Assembly: GCF_036327775.1 (NCBI RefSeq)
Contig: NZ_CP109598.1
Span: forward strand, 5,096,001-5,160,000
Reading direction: 5' to 3'
Source: Streptomyces sp. NBC_01498
Lineage (GTDB): Bacteria; Actinomycetota; Actinomycetes; Streptomycetales; Streptomycetaceae
Length of the DNA: 64,000 nucleotides
Shown in pieces: positions 54,507 to 63,523 of the stretch. A program made the position numbers and the translations under genes. The notes under the pieces were generated by a model. That model worked only from the letters and a program-made list of their open reading frames with translations. It made no database searches and had not been told where the DNA came from. Each line of letters opens with the position of its first letter. Within the stretch, counting starts at the first letter, position 1.

Positions 54507-55553
54507 ATGAAGATTTCGCGGCGCAGGTCCGCCCTGGCCGGTGCGGCCACCGTTCTCGCCCTCGTCGGCGTACTCGCCGGCTGCGGCGACGGGGCCTCCG
54601 ACACGGCGGCGGGTTCCGCCCCGGCCGACGCCAAGATGACCATCGGCCTGCCGGGCATCCCGCCCATCTTCCTCAACACCGTGATGTACGTGGGCGAGAA
54701 GCAGGGCTTCTTCAAGGACCGCGGTCTCGACGTGACCCTGCGCCCGCTGACCACCGGCGCCGACGTCGGCCGCGCGGTGCAGAGCGGGGAGATCCAGGGC
54801 GGCATCATCGGCACGCCGGGCGCGGTCGCCCTGCGGGCCACCGGCGGCTCGGTCGTCGCCGTGATGGGCTTCCCCAAGCCGACGTACCTGCTGGCCAGCA
54901 CCGACCCGGCCATCGACAGCTGTGACGCGGTGAAGGGCAAGACGGTCGCGGTCGACGCGGTCGGGGCCCCGAAGGCCCTCGCCCTCGGCACCATGCTCAA
55001 GAGCTGCGGACTCGGCCCCAAGGACGTCAGCACGATCAACGTGGGCGGCCCGCCGACCGTCGACGCGCTGGTGGCCGGCCAGGTCAAGGTCGCCGTCCTG
55101 CACCCGGACGAACTCGCCACCGTCCAGGAGAAGATCAAGCCCGGCACGGAGGCCAAGGAGATCATGACGCTGGCCGGCGTCGACCCGCTGGAGCACTACA
55201 CGGTGCTCGTCGCGCCCAAGAGCGCCCTGGAGGGCAAGGCCCGCGAGCAGTGGGTCGACATGGTCGCCGGCGTGCGCGAGTCCATCGCCTACATGAACGA
55301 CCCGGCCCACCTCAAGGAGGTCGCCGCCGTCGCCGCCGGATTCACCAAGGAGCCGTCGAGCGTCACCGAGGCGGCGCTGCCCAAGTTCCTCTCGCTCGGC
55401 GTCTGGCCCAAGACCGAGGACGGTCTGGACCGCGCCGCCGTCGAGCACACCATCGAGGGCGCCGTCGCGGCGGGCAACGTCCCGAAGCAGAAGGCGCCGA
55501 CGTACGACGACATGGTCGACCCGTCCGTGTTCGCCGACGCGACGGGCAAGTGA
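54507..55553 (+). CDS. ABC substrate-binding lipoprotein (NMT1/THI5-like)
   Basis: A 348-residue binding protein. The signal peptide has a lipobox (VLAGCGDG), so it is tethered outside the membrane. The fold is the NMT1/THI5-like or SsuA type: MTIGLPGIPPIFLNTVMYVG, KQGFFKDRGLDVTLRPLTTG, GGIIGTPGAVALRATGGSVV and TVAVDAVGAPKALALGTML. GGAGCG precedes the ATG. The ligand is unknown; acidic or aromatic small molecules are usual for this class. A C-rich 168-base gap separates it from the ATPase gene. Confidence 0.92.
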   Translation: MKISRRRSALAGAATVLALVGVLAGCGDGASDTAAGSAPADAKMTIGLPGIPPIFLNTVMYVGEKQGFFKDRGLDVTLRPLTTGADVGRAVQSGEIQGGIIGTPGAVALRATGGSVVAVMGFPKPTYLLASTDPAIDSCDAVKGKTVAVDAVGAPKALALGTMLKSCGLGPKDVSTINVGGPPTVDALVAGQVKVAVLHPDELATVQEKIKPGTEAKEIMTLAGVDPLEHYTVLVAPKSALEGKAREQWVDMVAGVRESIAYMNDPAHLKEVAAVAAGFTKEPSSVTEAALPKFLSLGVWPKTEDGLDRAAVEHTIEGAVAAGNVPKQKAPTYDDMVDPSVFADATGK

Positions 55554-55561
55554 GGCACCTG

Positions 55562-56422
55562 ATGGGTACGCCCCCGGCCACCCGCCCGGCCACCGCCGCA
55601 CCACCGGGCACCTCCGTGTCCCCGGCCGGTGCGGCGGGTCCGGCCGGCCCGCGCCGCCCGCGCCGTCTCGCCCGCCGGCTGGTGCCGTTCGCCGTCTCGG
55701 CGGCCGGCCTGCTCGTCGGACTCGGCGTCTGGCAGTGGGCCGGCCAACGGGACCCGGTCCTCTTCGCCACCCCCGGCCGCTCGTTCTCGTCCCTGGCCAC
55801 CATGACCGAGGACGGCACGCTCCCGAGCGCGCTGCTCTCGTCCGGGCGGCTGCTCGTCGTCGGACTCGCCCTGGCGATCGTCGCCGGGGTCGGCTTCGGC
55901 CTGCTGCTCTCCCGGGCCCGGCTGCTGCGCAGCAGCACCGACTGGCTGCTGTTCGCCCTCCAGTCCGTCCCGATCGTCGCCCTGGCCCCGCTGATCCTGT
56001 CGGCGTTCGGCTTCGGGCTGCCGGCCAAGACGCTGGTGGTCTTCCTGACGGCGGTCTTCCCCATCACCGTCAACACCGCGGAGGGAGCACACCGGGTGCC
56101 GGCCACCCTGCTCGAAGTCGCCCGCACGTACCGCAGCAGCGAGTGGCGGATCTGGAAGGACGTCCTGCTGCCGCACACCGTGCCGTACGCCATGACCGGC
56201 GTACGGCAGGGCATCGCGATGGCCTTCGTCGGCACGCTGGCCGCCGAGTTCTTCCTCAACGCCAGTGGTGTGGGCGGGCTGCTGCTCGCCGCGAGCACCC
56301 GGTTCGACTCGGCCACCGTGCTCGGACTGACCCTGCTGGTGTCGGTCCTGGCGGTCGCCCTGATGGGCTGCGGCCGGGCCGTCGAGGGCTACTTCGCACG
56401 GTGGCGGGAGGTGGAGTCATGA
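55562..56422 (+). CDS. ABC importer permease 1
   Basis: A 286-residue membrane permease of the BPD_transp_1 class. After an Ala/Pro-rich cytoplasmic start, about six hydrophobic segments follow (PFAVSAAGLLVGLGVWQWAG first). The EAA loop reads ATLLEVARTYRSSEWRIWKD, contacting the ATPase. ATG at 55562 has GAGG upstream, eight bases after the binding-protein stop. Its stop overlaps the next start (ATGA). Confidence 0.9.
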   Translation: MGTPPATRPATAAPPGTSVSPAGAAGPAGPRRPRRLARRLVPFAVSAAGLLVGLGVWQWAGQRDPVLFATPGRSFSSLATMTEDGTLPSALLSSGRLLVVGLALAIVAGVGFGLLLSRARLLRSSTDWLLFALQSVPIVALAPLILSAFGFGLPAKTLVVFLTAVFPITVNTAEGAHRVPATLLEVARTYRSSEWRIWKDVLLPHTVPYAMTGVRQGIAMAFVGTLAAEFFLNASGVGGLLLAASTRFDSATVLGLTLLVSVLAVALMGCGRAVEGYFARWREVES

Positions 56423-57300
56423 CCCCGGAGACAGCGACCCCGAAGACAACGACCCCGGAAGCGGTGAACCCGCGAACGGCGGGCCCGGAGAAGGGCGCCG
56501 CGAAGCCGTCCCGGCCCCGGCGCGACCGCGCCGCCCGGCCCGTCGCCCGGCGCACCGACGTGCTCGGCAAACTGACCGTCGCCGTCCTCGTCCTGGCCGT
56601 CTGGGAAGCCTCCGTACGGCTCTGGCTGCCCGACTACCTGCCCACGCCCTCCGGCGTCGCCGGGACCGCCTGGCCGACCCTGACCTCGTCGGAGTTCGGC
56701 ACGGCACTGGGCGAGACCCTGGGCGGCGTCCTCCTCGGCCTGCTCATCGGCTGCGTCACGGGTACCGGACTCGGCCTCGCCGTCGGACGGGTGCCGTGGC
56801 TGCGCCACCTCACCTCGCCGTACGTCAGCGGCCTCTACGCCATGCCGATGCTCGCGATCGTCCCGATGGCGACGATCTGGCTGGGCTACTCCAGCCAGAC
56901 CCGGCTCGCCGTCATCGCGCTCTCCGCGTTCCTGCCCTGCGTCGTCAGCACCGGCGACGGCGCCCGGAACGTACCCACCCAACTCTCCGAACTCGCCCGG
57001 ATGCTGCGGCTCTCACGGCCCCGGGTGGTGGTGGACGTACTGCTGCCCGCCACCCTCCCGTTCGTCGTCGCGGGCGTCCAGGTCGCCGTCGGCCGGGCGC
57101 TGGTCGGCGCGGTCGCGGTGGAGTTCCTGGCCAGCCTGCCGGGACTCGGCACCTTCATCCTCAGCCACGCCCGTTCGTTCGACCAGGACGCCGCGTTCGT
57201 CGCCGTCCTCGTGCTGGCCCTGCTCGGCATCGCCGCGCGCACCGGGACCGAGGCCGCGCTGCGCCGCCTCGCGCCCTGGCACCTGCACGTCAACCGCTGA
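56419..57300 (+). CDS. ABC importer permease 2
   Basis: A 293-residue permease, similar in type to the preceding one. The N-terminus is Thr/Pro/Arg-rich and cytoplasmic, then KLTVAVLVLAVWEASVRLWL begins the first of about six membrane segments. The EAA loop is TQLSELARMLRLSRPRVVVD. Two distinct permeases imply a heterodimeric channel. It overlaps the first permease by four bases. Confidence 0.9.
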   Translation: MTPETATPKTTTPEAVNPRTAGPEKGAAKPSRPRRDRAARPVARRTDVLGKLTVAVLVLAVWEASVRLWLPDYLPTPSGVAGTAWPTLTSSEFGTALGETLGGVLLGLLIGCVTGTGLGLAVGRVPWLRHLTSPYVSGLYAMPMLAIVPMATIWLGYSSQTRLAVIALSAFLPCVVSTGDGARNVPTQLSELARMLRLSRPRVVVDVLLPATLPFVVAGVQVAVGRALVGAVAVEFLASLPGLGTFILSHARSFDQDAAFVAVLVLALLGIAARTGTEAALRRLAPWHLHVNR

Positions 57301-57340
57301 CCGGCCGAGGGGCCCGGGGCCCCGCGAGCCGGAGAACACC

Positions 57341-59122
57341 ATGAGCACCAAGGAGCGAGAGATGCCCGACCACGGCGACGCACGGCCGTTCCGGACCGAG
57401 ATCGTCCACGGCATGCGCGTCGAATGGGACGTGCCCATCGAGATGGACGACGGGATCGTCCTGCGCGCGGACGTGTTCCGCCCGGTGGCCGACGGACCGG
57501 TGCCGGTGATCATGACGTACGGCCCGTACGCCAAGGGACTGCCCTTCGAACGCGGCTACCCCAGCGCCTGGGAGGCCATGGCGCGGGAGCACCCGGACAC
57601 TGTGGCGGGCACCTCGAACACGTACCAGAACTGGGAGGTCGTCGACCCGGAGAAGTGGGTGCCGGACGGCTACGCGTGCGTACGCGTCGACTCGCGCGGC
57701 ACCGGCCGCTCGCCCGGCCACGTCGACCCGTTCTCGCCGCGCGAGACCCGGGACTTCCACGACTGCGTCGAATGGGCGGGCACCCGCGACTGGAGCAACG
57801 GACGCGTCGGCCTCAACGGCATCTCCTACTACGCGATGAACCAGTGGCAGGTCGCCTCCCTGCGGCCCCCGCACCTGGCCGCGATCTGCCCCTGGGAGGG
57901 CGCGGCGGACTTCTACCGCGACGGCTCCTACCAGGGCGGCATCCGCTCCACGTTCTGGGACCACTGGTACGACATGCAGGTCAAGACCGTCCAGTACGGC
58001 GTGGGCGAGACCGGCGGACGCAACCCCAGCACGGGACAGCTCATCTGCGGCGACGACCTCCTCGACGCGGCCGAACTGGCCGCGAACCGCACCGACCTGG
58101 GCGCCGACATCGCCGCCCACCCCTTCTACGACAGCTACCACCGGGAGCGGTCGGCCGACTGGGACGCCATCGACGTACCCGTGCTGAGCTGCGGGAACTG
58201 GGGCGGCCAGGGACTGCATCTGCGGGGCAACGTGGAGGGCTTCGTCCGGGCCGGGACCGGCGCCAAGTGGCTGGAGATGCACGGCCACGCGCACTGGCCG
58301 CTGTTCTACACGGACTACGGCGTCGACCTCCAGAAGAGGTTCTTCGACCGCTATCTGAAGGACGAGGCCAACGGCTGGGAGGACCGCCCGGCGGTCCAGC
58401 TCCAGATCCGGCACGTCGACGCGACCTTCACCGAGCGCGGCGAGGACGCCTGGCCGCTGCCGTCCACCCGGTGGACCACCCTCCACTTGGACGCCGACGG
58501 CCCGTCCCTCGCGGCCGGGGCACCGGCCGGCCCGGCGTCGGCCGGGTTCGACGCGCTCGGCGACGGGGTGGAGTTCAGCACCCCGCCGCTCACCGAGGAC
58601 ACCGAGATCACCGGCCCGCTGGCGGCCCGGCTGTACATCTCCAGCGACACCACGGACGCCGACCTGTTCCTCGTCGTACGCGTCTACGCGCCCGACGGCG
58701 AGGAGGTCGTCTTCCAGGGCGCGCTCGACCCGCACACCCCCGTCGCCCAGGGCTGGCTCCGCGCGTCGCGCCGCCGCCTGGACCCGGAACTGTCCACCCC
58801 GTACCGCCCGTACCACACGCACGACCGGGCCGAACCGCTGGAGCCGGGGCAGGTCTACGCGCTGGACATCGAGATCCTGCCGACCTGTCTGGTCGTCCCG
58901 GCGGGCCACCGGATCGCGCTCCAGGTACGCGGCCGGGACTACGTCTACCCGGGCGAGAGCGCCCGCCTGTCCAACCTGAAGAACGACCTGACGGGCTGCG
59001 GGCCGTTCCTGCACAACGACGACCACGACCGGGTACCGGGCACGTACGACGGCCGCACCACCGTCCACACGGGCGGCGACCACGCCTCGTACCTTCTGCT
59101 GCCGGTGATTCCGGAGCGGTAG
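57341..59122 (+). CDS. CocE/NonD-type hydrolase (peptidase S15 family)
   Basis: A 593-residue serine hydrolase with the X-Pro dipeptidyl-peptidase/cocaine-esterase layout: alpha/beta core, helical cap and C-terminal jelly-roll. The nucleophile is in GRVGLNGISYYAMNQ (GxSYx). An acid lies in the region near DPEKWVPDGYACVRVDSRGTG and the base in EMHGHAHWPLFYTDY. The C-terminal domain includes SSDTTDADLFLVVRVYAPDG. No signal peptide is seen, so it acts in the cytoplasm on an imported ester, amide or peptide. GGAG precedes ATG 57341. It is the last gene of the ABC unit. Confidence 0.9.
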   Translation: MSTKEREMPDHGDARPFRTEIVHGMRVEWDVPIEMDDGIVLRADVFRPVADGPVPVIMTYGPYAKGLPFERGYPSAWEAMAREHPDTVAGTSNTYQNWEVVDPEKWVPDGYACVRVDSRGTGRSPGHVDPFSPRETRDFHDCVEWAGTRDWSNGRVGLNGISYYAMNQWQVASLRPPHLAAICPWEGAADFYRDGSYQGGIRSTFWDHWYDMQVKTVQYGVGETGGRNPSTGQLICGDDLLDAAELAANRTDLGADIAAHPFYDSYHRERSADWDAIDVPVLSCGNWGGQGLHLRGNVEGFVRAGTGAKWLEMHGHAHWPLFYTDYGVDLQKRFFDRYLKDEANGWEDRPAVQLQIRHVDATFTERGEDAWPLPSTRWTTLHLDADGPSLAAGAPAGPASAGFDALGDGVEFSTPPLTEDTEITGPLAARLYISSDTTDADLFLVVRVYAPDGEEVVFQGALDPHTPVAQGWLRASRRRLDPELSTPYRPYHTHDRAEPLEPGQVYALDIEILPTCLVVPAGHRIALQVRGRDYVYPGESARLSNLKNDLTGCGPFLHNDDHDRVPGTYDGRTTVHTGGDHASYLLLPVIPER

Positions 59123-59257
59123 CCGCCGGGGGCCGACGGGACGGGCCGTTCGACGCGTGCCGGGCGTACGCCGAACTCCCGCGTCCGGGAGGCGGGCCGA
59201 GCGCTGTGAAGCGCCATGATCCCGCCTGCGGGCTGCGGCCTGTGGCTTGTCCGTTTG

Positions 59258-59297
59258 CCTGTCCGCCTGTCCACCTGTCCGCCTGTCCGCCTGTCCG
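59258..59297. repeat. 8-bp tandem repeat CCTGTCCG, five units
   Basis: CCTGTCCG, CCTGTCCA, CCTGTCCG, CCTGTCCG and CCTGTCCG run head to tail from 59258 to 59297, flanked by degenerate relatives. A simple slippage product. Confidence 0.9.
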
Positions 59298-59425
59298 CCC
59301 GTTTGCCGGTCTGCCGTCCGGATGCCCGTATGTCTGCCTGTCCGACGGTGACGGTGTCCGCCGGAAGGTGGAAGGTGGGCCGCCGAGCCGGAGGAGACCC
59401 CCGCCGAAGGCCGGGGGTCTCCTCC

Positions 59426-59557
59426 GGTCCTCAGCCGTGTCCCGGCACGGTGTCTCCCGGTCCTCAGCCGTGTCCCGGCACGGTGTCTCCCGGTCCTCAG
59501 CCGTGTCCCGGCACGGTGTCTCCCGGTCCTCAGCCGTGTCCCGGCACGGTGTCTCCC
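59426..59557. repeat. 33-bp tandem repeat, four units
   Basis: GGTCCTCAGCCGTGTCCCGG and 13 further bases form a 33-bp unit starting at 59426, 59459, 59492 and 59525, with no differences I could see. There are no spacers, so it is not a CRISPR array. Leftward, the unit reads as an 11-residue repeat ([11 protein letters not shown]), but no gene is supported. Confidence 0.95.
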
Positions 59558-59617
59558 GGCACGAAGGTGACGTCGCCGCCTCGTACCCGCCGAGCCTCTC
59601 CGTGCGGCCGGCGCCCG

Positions 59618-60337
59618 TCAGGGCGCCCCGTCCGCCAGCGCCTCCGTCACGCCCGGTTCGGCCGGGCCGAGGAAGTGGGGGTCCGGGCGGGTCAGCGCGT
59701 CCAGGGCGGCCTTCCCGGCGGCGGCGAGTTCGCGGACCCCGCCGTAGTACCAGGTCACATCCCGCCGTTCGGCGACCCCGACCCCGTACGAGTCCACGCC
59801 CGCCGCCCGGCAGAGCGCCACCGCGCGGCGTACGTGGAAGTCCTGCGTCACCAGCACCGCCCGCTCCACCCCGAAGATCTTCCGGGCCCGCACACACGAG
59901 TCCCAGGTGTCGAAGCCCGCGAAATCGCTGACGATCCGCCCGTCCGGCACCCCACGGGCCGTCAGATACGCCCGCATGGCGTCCGGTTCGTCGTACTCCT
60001 CGCGGCTGTTGTCCCCGGTGACGAGCACGACCCGCACCTTCCCGCTCTCGTACAGAGCAGCCGCCGCGTCCAGCCGGTGCGCCAGATACGGCGTCGGCGC
60101 GCCGTCCCGCAGCCCCGCCCCGAACACCACGGCGACCTCCCGCGCGGGCACGTCGGCGGCCGTACGCACCCGGGCGTCGGCCGTCATACGCATCCAGGTC
60201 GCGGGGACCAACGCCAGCACGCACCCGAGCACGACGACCCGCACCCCGCGCCGCCGCCCCTGCCGCGTCCTCGGCATACGCGGCCGTGGCAGCCGCGGCA
60301 ACGTCTTCGGCAGCCGCGGCATCCTCGGCATGTTCAT
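59618..60337 (-). CDS. SanA/YdcF-like (DUF218) membrane protein
   Basis: A 239-residue protein. A short basic Pro/Arg-rich N-terminus is followed by one membrane helix ([18 protein letters not shown]) and an outside DUF218 domain: [60 protein letters not shown] and [20 protein letters not shown]. SanA-type proteins affect envelope permeability and vancomycin tolerance in enterobacteria. ATG at 60337 has GGGAG upstream; 60331 is possible. It diverges from dgt. Confidence 0.87.
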   Translation of the reverse strand: MNMPRMPRLPKTLPRLPRPRMPRTRQGRRRGVRVVVLGCVLALVPATWMRMTADARVRTAADVPAREVAVVFGAGLRDGAPTPYLAHRLDAAAALYESGKVRVVLVTGDNSREEYDEPDAMRAYLTARGVPDGRIVSDFAGFDTWDSCVRARKIFGVERAVLVTQDFHVRRAVALCRAAGVDSYGVGVAERRDVTWYYGGVRELAAAGKAALDALTRPDPHFLGPAEPGVTEALADGAP

Positions 60338-60472
60338 GAACTCCCGTCGTCCCTCCGGAATGGGTGTCCCCGCACCCCGCACCCCGTACGACGCCCGGCG
60401 GCGCGGAAGAGTTCACCGCTCACCGCCCCCTGCGTGCGCGCCCCGGGTGCCGGGCCCGGTTACGGTCGACCC

Positions 60473-61804
60473 ATGGAAGGCATCACCGCACCTCAGCCCG
60501 CAAGCGCCTACGACGAGGCGGACACCGCGCGATTCTCGGCCGAGCCCGACAAGCGCCCCGGCCGCACCGCCTTCCAGCGCGACCGCGCCCGTGTCCTGCA
60601 CTCCTCGGCCCTGCGCCGGCTCGCGGGCAAGACCCAGGTGGTGACCCCCGGCTCGCAGAGTCAGGAGTGGGACGCCAGCCCGCGTACCCGGCTGACCCAC
60701 TCGCTGGAGTGCGCCCAGGTGGGCCGCGAACTCGGTGCCGCGCTCGGCTGCGACCCGGACCTGGTGGAGACGGCGTGCCTCGCGCACGACATGGGCCACC
60801 CGCCGTTCGGCCACAACGGCGAACAGGTCCTGAACGACTTCGCCAAGGACTGCGGCGGCTTCGAGGGCAACGCCCAGTCGCTGCGGCTGCTCACCCGCAT
60901 CGAGCCGAAGCGTTTCGTCCGCGCCGAATCCGTCACTCAGGACACGGCGCCGGAGAGCGACGGCGGCCGGCTCGTCAGCGTCGGCCTCAACCTCACCCGC
61001 GCCGCCCTCGACGCCGCCACCAAGTACCCCTGGCCCCAGGGCGCCCACCCCACCGACCCCGGCTCGGTGAAGTTCGGCGTGTACGAGGACGACCTGCCGG
61101 TCTTCCGATGGGCCAGGCGCGGCGCCCCGCCGAACCGCACCTGCTTCGAGGCGCAGGTCATGGACTGGGCCGACGACGTCGCGTACTCGGTGCACGACGT
61201 CGAGGACGGCCTGCACGCCGGCCACATCGACCCGGCGGCCCTGCTCTCGCCCGTCGAACGCGACGAGATCTGGGCCGTCGCGATCGGCCGCTACGTCCCG
61301 CACGACACCGACCCGGGGCAACTGGCCGCCGCGCTCGACCGGCTCGTCGCCCAGGAGTGGTGGCCGCACGGCTACGACGGGACGGCGTACGCCCAGGCCG
61401 GGCTCAAGAACGCCACCAGTCAGCTCATCGGCCGGTTCTGTCTCGCCGCCGAGGGCGCGACCCGGTCGGAGTACGGCACCGGCCGGCTCACCCGGTACGG
61501 TGCCTCGCTCGTCGTCCCGCGCGAGGCCCGCGACGAGTGCGCCGTACTGAAGGCCGTCGCCCACCGCTACGTGATGCAGCGCGCCGACCAGGAGTCGCTG
61601 CGCGCGGATCAGCGCATCGTCCTGGCGGAACTCGCGTGGACCCTGACCGCCCGTGCGCCGGAGGGCCTGGACCCCCAGTTCCGGGCGCTGTTCGAGACGG
61701 CGGCCGACGACCGCGCGCGCAAACGTGTGATCGTCGACCAGATCGCCTCGCTCACGGACGCGGCGGCCCGCTCCCTGCACACGACACTGACGGGACGCGG
61801 CTGA
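60473..61804 (+). CDS. dgt: Deoxyguanosinetriphosphate triphosphohydrolase-like protein
   Basis: A 443-residue HD-domain dNTPase. [20 protein letters not shown] leads in, then the HD metal residues: [31 protein letters not shown] with HD, and [17 protein letters not shown] with the second Asp. It would cut dNTP to deoxynucleoside and triphosphate, trimming the dNTP pool. Its place one gene from dnaG is conserved in actinobacteria. ATG at 60473 matches the family N-terminus. Confidence 0.93.
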   Translation: MEGITAPQPASAYDEADTARFSAEPDKRPGRTAFQRDRARVLHSSALRRLAGKTQVVTPGSQSQEWDASPRTRLTHSLECAQVGRELGAALGCDPDLVETACLAHDMGHPPFGHNGEQVLNDFAKDCGGFEGNAQSLRLLTRIEPKRFVRAESVTQDTAPESDGGRLVSVGLNLTRAALDAATKYPWPQGAHPTDPGSVKFGVYEDDLPVFRWARRGAPPNRTCFEAQVMDWADDVAYSVHDVEDGLHAGHIDPAALLSPVERDEIWAVAIGRYVPHDTDPGQLAAALDRLVAQEWWPHGYDGTAYAQAGLKNATSQLIGRFCLAAEGATRSEYGTGRLTRYGASLVVPREARDECAVLKAVAHRYVMQRADQESLRADQRIVLAELAWTLTARAPEGLDPQFRALFETAADDRARKRVIVDQIASLTDAAARSLHTTLTGRG

Positions 61805-62075
61805 CCACCCCCGGGCCGCACCCGCGGCCCCGCCGTCCCGCACCCCCGCCGTCCGCGCGCCCGTCATCCCGCGCCCGGCATTCCGCACGCGTCATCCCGC
61901 ACCCGTCATATTCGGCCAACACCCCGAACCGGCCGAGCCGCCCCCTCCCGGGGTGACGCGTGTAGCAAGGTAGCCACATCAAGCCGGAACCATGCCCGTG
62001 GAGCCTCCCCCCTTTCGCCATCACGCTCCGTGCGGGACGCTCACAGATGGCGGCAGCGTAACGAGGAGGCATCAA

Positions 62076-63362
62076 GTGGTCGACGCACATCGGACATTCG
62101 TCATCGTCGGCGGCGGGCTGGCCGGGGCGAAGGCCGCGGAAACCCTCCGCTCCGACGGATTCACCGGCCGAGTGATCGTCATCGGGGACGAGGGAGACCA
62201 CCCCTACGAACGCCCCCCGCTGTCCAAGGGCTATCTGACCGGCAAGGAGGAACGCGACAGCGTCCACGTCCACGACGCCGCCTGGTACGCCCAGAACCGG
62301 GTCGAGCTCCACCTCGGCCAGACCGTCACCGGCATCGACCGCGACACCCGCTGCGTCCACCTCGGCGACGGCACCTCCGTGCGCTACGACAAACTGCTCC
62401 TGGCCACCGGCTCCGAACCCCGCCGCCTCGACATCCCCGGCACCGACCTCGCGGGCGTCCACCATCTGCGCCGCCTCGCCCACGCCGACCGGCTGCGGCA
62501 GGTCCTCACCACCCTCGGCCGCGACAACGGCCATCTGGTCGTCGCCGGCGGCGGCTGGATCGGTCTGGAGGTGGCCGCCGCGGCCCGTGGTTACGGCGCC
62601 GAGGTCACCGTCGTCGAGCCGTACCCCACCCCGCTGCACCAGGTCGTCGGCCCCGAACTGGGCGAGTTCTTCACCGAACTGCACACCGGTCACGGCGTCC
62701 GGTTCCACTTCGGCGCCCGGCTCACCGAGATCGTCGGCCAGGACGGGATGGTGCTGGCCGTGCGGACCGACGACGGCGAGGAGCACCCGGCGCACGACGT
62801 GCTCGCCGCGATCGGCGCCGCGCCCCGCACCGGCCTCGCCGAGGCCGCCGGACTCGACATGATCGGCCGCGAGGAGGGCGGCGGCATCGCCGTCGACCTC
62901 GCCCTGCGCACCTCCGACCCGGACATCTACGCCGCCGGGGACGTGGCCTCCGTGCCGTACACGCTCCCCGGCACCGACCTGCCGACGGACCGGCTGCGCG
63001 TCGAGCACTGGGCCAACGCGCTCAACGGCGGTCCCGCCGCCGCCCGTTCGATGCTCGGCCAGGACGTGACGTACGACCGGGTGCCGTACTTCTTCTCCGA
63101 CCAGTACGACCTGGGCCTGGAGTACTCGGGCTGGGCCCCGCCCGGCAGCTACGACCAGGTGGTCGTGCGCGGCGACGCGGGAAAGCGCGAGTTCATCGCC
63201 TTCTGGCTCAAGGACCGCCGGGTGCTCGCCGGGATGAACGTCAACGTGTGGGACGTCACCGGCGACATCCAGCGGCTCATCCGCTCCGGCGCCCGGCTCG
63301 ACCTCGACGCGCTCACCGACCCGGCGGCCCCGCTGGACACCCTCGGCACCTCCGGCGGCTGA
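62076..63362 (+). CDS. FAD/NAD(P)-dependent oxidoreductase (ferredoxin-reductase type)
   Basis: A 428-residue flavoprotein. FVIVGGGLAGAKAAETLR is the FAD motif, PYERPPLSKGYL the family signature, HLVVAGGGWIGLEVAAAARG the NAD(P) motif, and DIYAAGDVASVP the second FAD motif. It is the type that reduces ferredoxins or rubredoxin for P450 or dioxygenase systems, but no partner ferredoxin is adjacent. The C-terminal reductase domain (FWLKDRRVLAGMNVNVWD) is present. GTG at 62076 has GAGGAGG eight bases upstream. The 271 bases before it are C-rich with repeated CGTCATCCCGC and hold only its promoter. Confidence 0.92.
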   Translation: MVDAHRTFVIVGGGLAGAKAAETLRSDGFTGRVIVIGDEGDHPYERPPLSKGYLTGKEERDSVHVHDAAWYAQNRVELHLGQTVTGIDRDTRCVHLGDGTSVRYDKLLLATGSEPRRLDIPGTDLAGVHHLRRLAHADRLRQVLTTLGRDNGHLVVAGGGWIGLEVAAAARGYGAEVTVVEPYPTPLHQVVGPELGEFFTELHTGHGVRFHFGARLTEIVGQDGMVLAVRTDDGEEHPAHDVLAAIGAAPRTGLAEAAGLDMIGREEGGGIAVDLALRTSDPDIYAAGDVASVPYTLPGTDLPTDRLRVEHWANALNGGPAAARSMLGQDVTYDRVPYFFSDQYDLGLEYSGWAPPGSYDQVVVRGDAGKREFIAFWLKDRRVLAGMNVNVWDVTGDIQRLIRSGARLDLDALTDPAAPLDTLGTSGG

Positions 63363-63432
63363 GCGGCCGGGGCCGGCCGGGGCCGGTCGGGGGCAGCCGG
63401 GGGCGGTCGGCCCGGACGGGCATACGGAACCG

Positions 63433-63482
63433 GTCCCGGTGACCGGCCCACGGGATCGGTCGCCGGGACCGGTCACCGGGAC
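63433..63482. terminator. Hairpin upstream of dnaG
   Basis: GTCCCGGTGACCGG (63433-63446) and CCGGTCACCGGGAC (63469-63482) are exact 14-bp complements with a 22-base loop. Just upstream is a G-run stretch (GGGGGCAGCCGGGGGCGG). It probably ends the FAD-oxidoreductase transcript. Confidence 0.7.
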
Positions 63483-63511
63483 GGGCGTACGCGACTGTCG
63501 GCGCACCCCCG

Positions 63512-63517
63512 TAGAAT
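63512..63517 (+). promoter_or_regulatory. -10 element for a possibly leaderless dnaG transcript
   Basis: TAGAAT ends seven bases before the GTG at 63524, so transcription would begin at about the start codon. There is no ribosome site in between. No clear -35 is visible at 17-18 bases. Confidence 0.45.
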
Positions 63518-63523
63518 CCTGGC

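Larger units (their letters stand above)
59123..59617. other. Gene-free region with two tandem arrays
   Basis: 495 bases between convergent CocE-like and SanA-like genes. They hold an 8-bp array (59258-59297) and a 33-bp array (59426-59557). The pair CGCCGGAAGG... to ...GGGGGTCTCC with GGAGACCCCCGCC near 59,392-59,424 can form a hairpin and may terminate. No ORF is supported. Confidence 0.6.

Noticed and set aside
59426..59557. Possible CRISPR array
   Set aside because: The 33-bp units are directly adjacent with no spacers and there are no cas genes.
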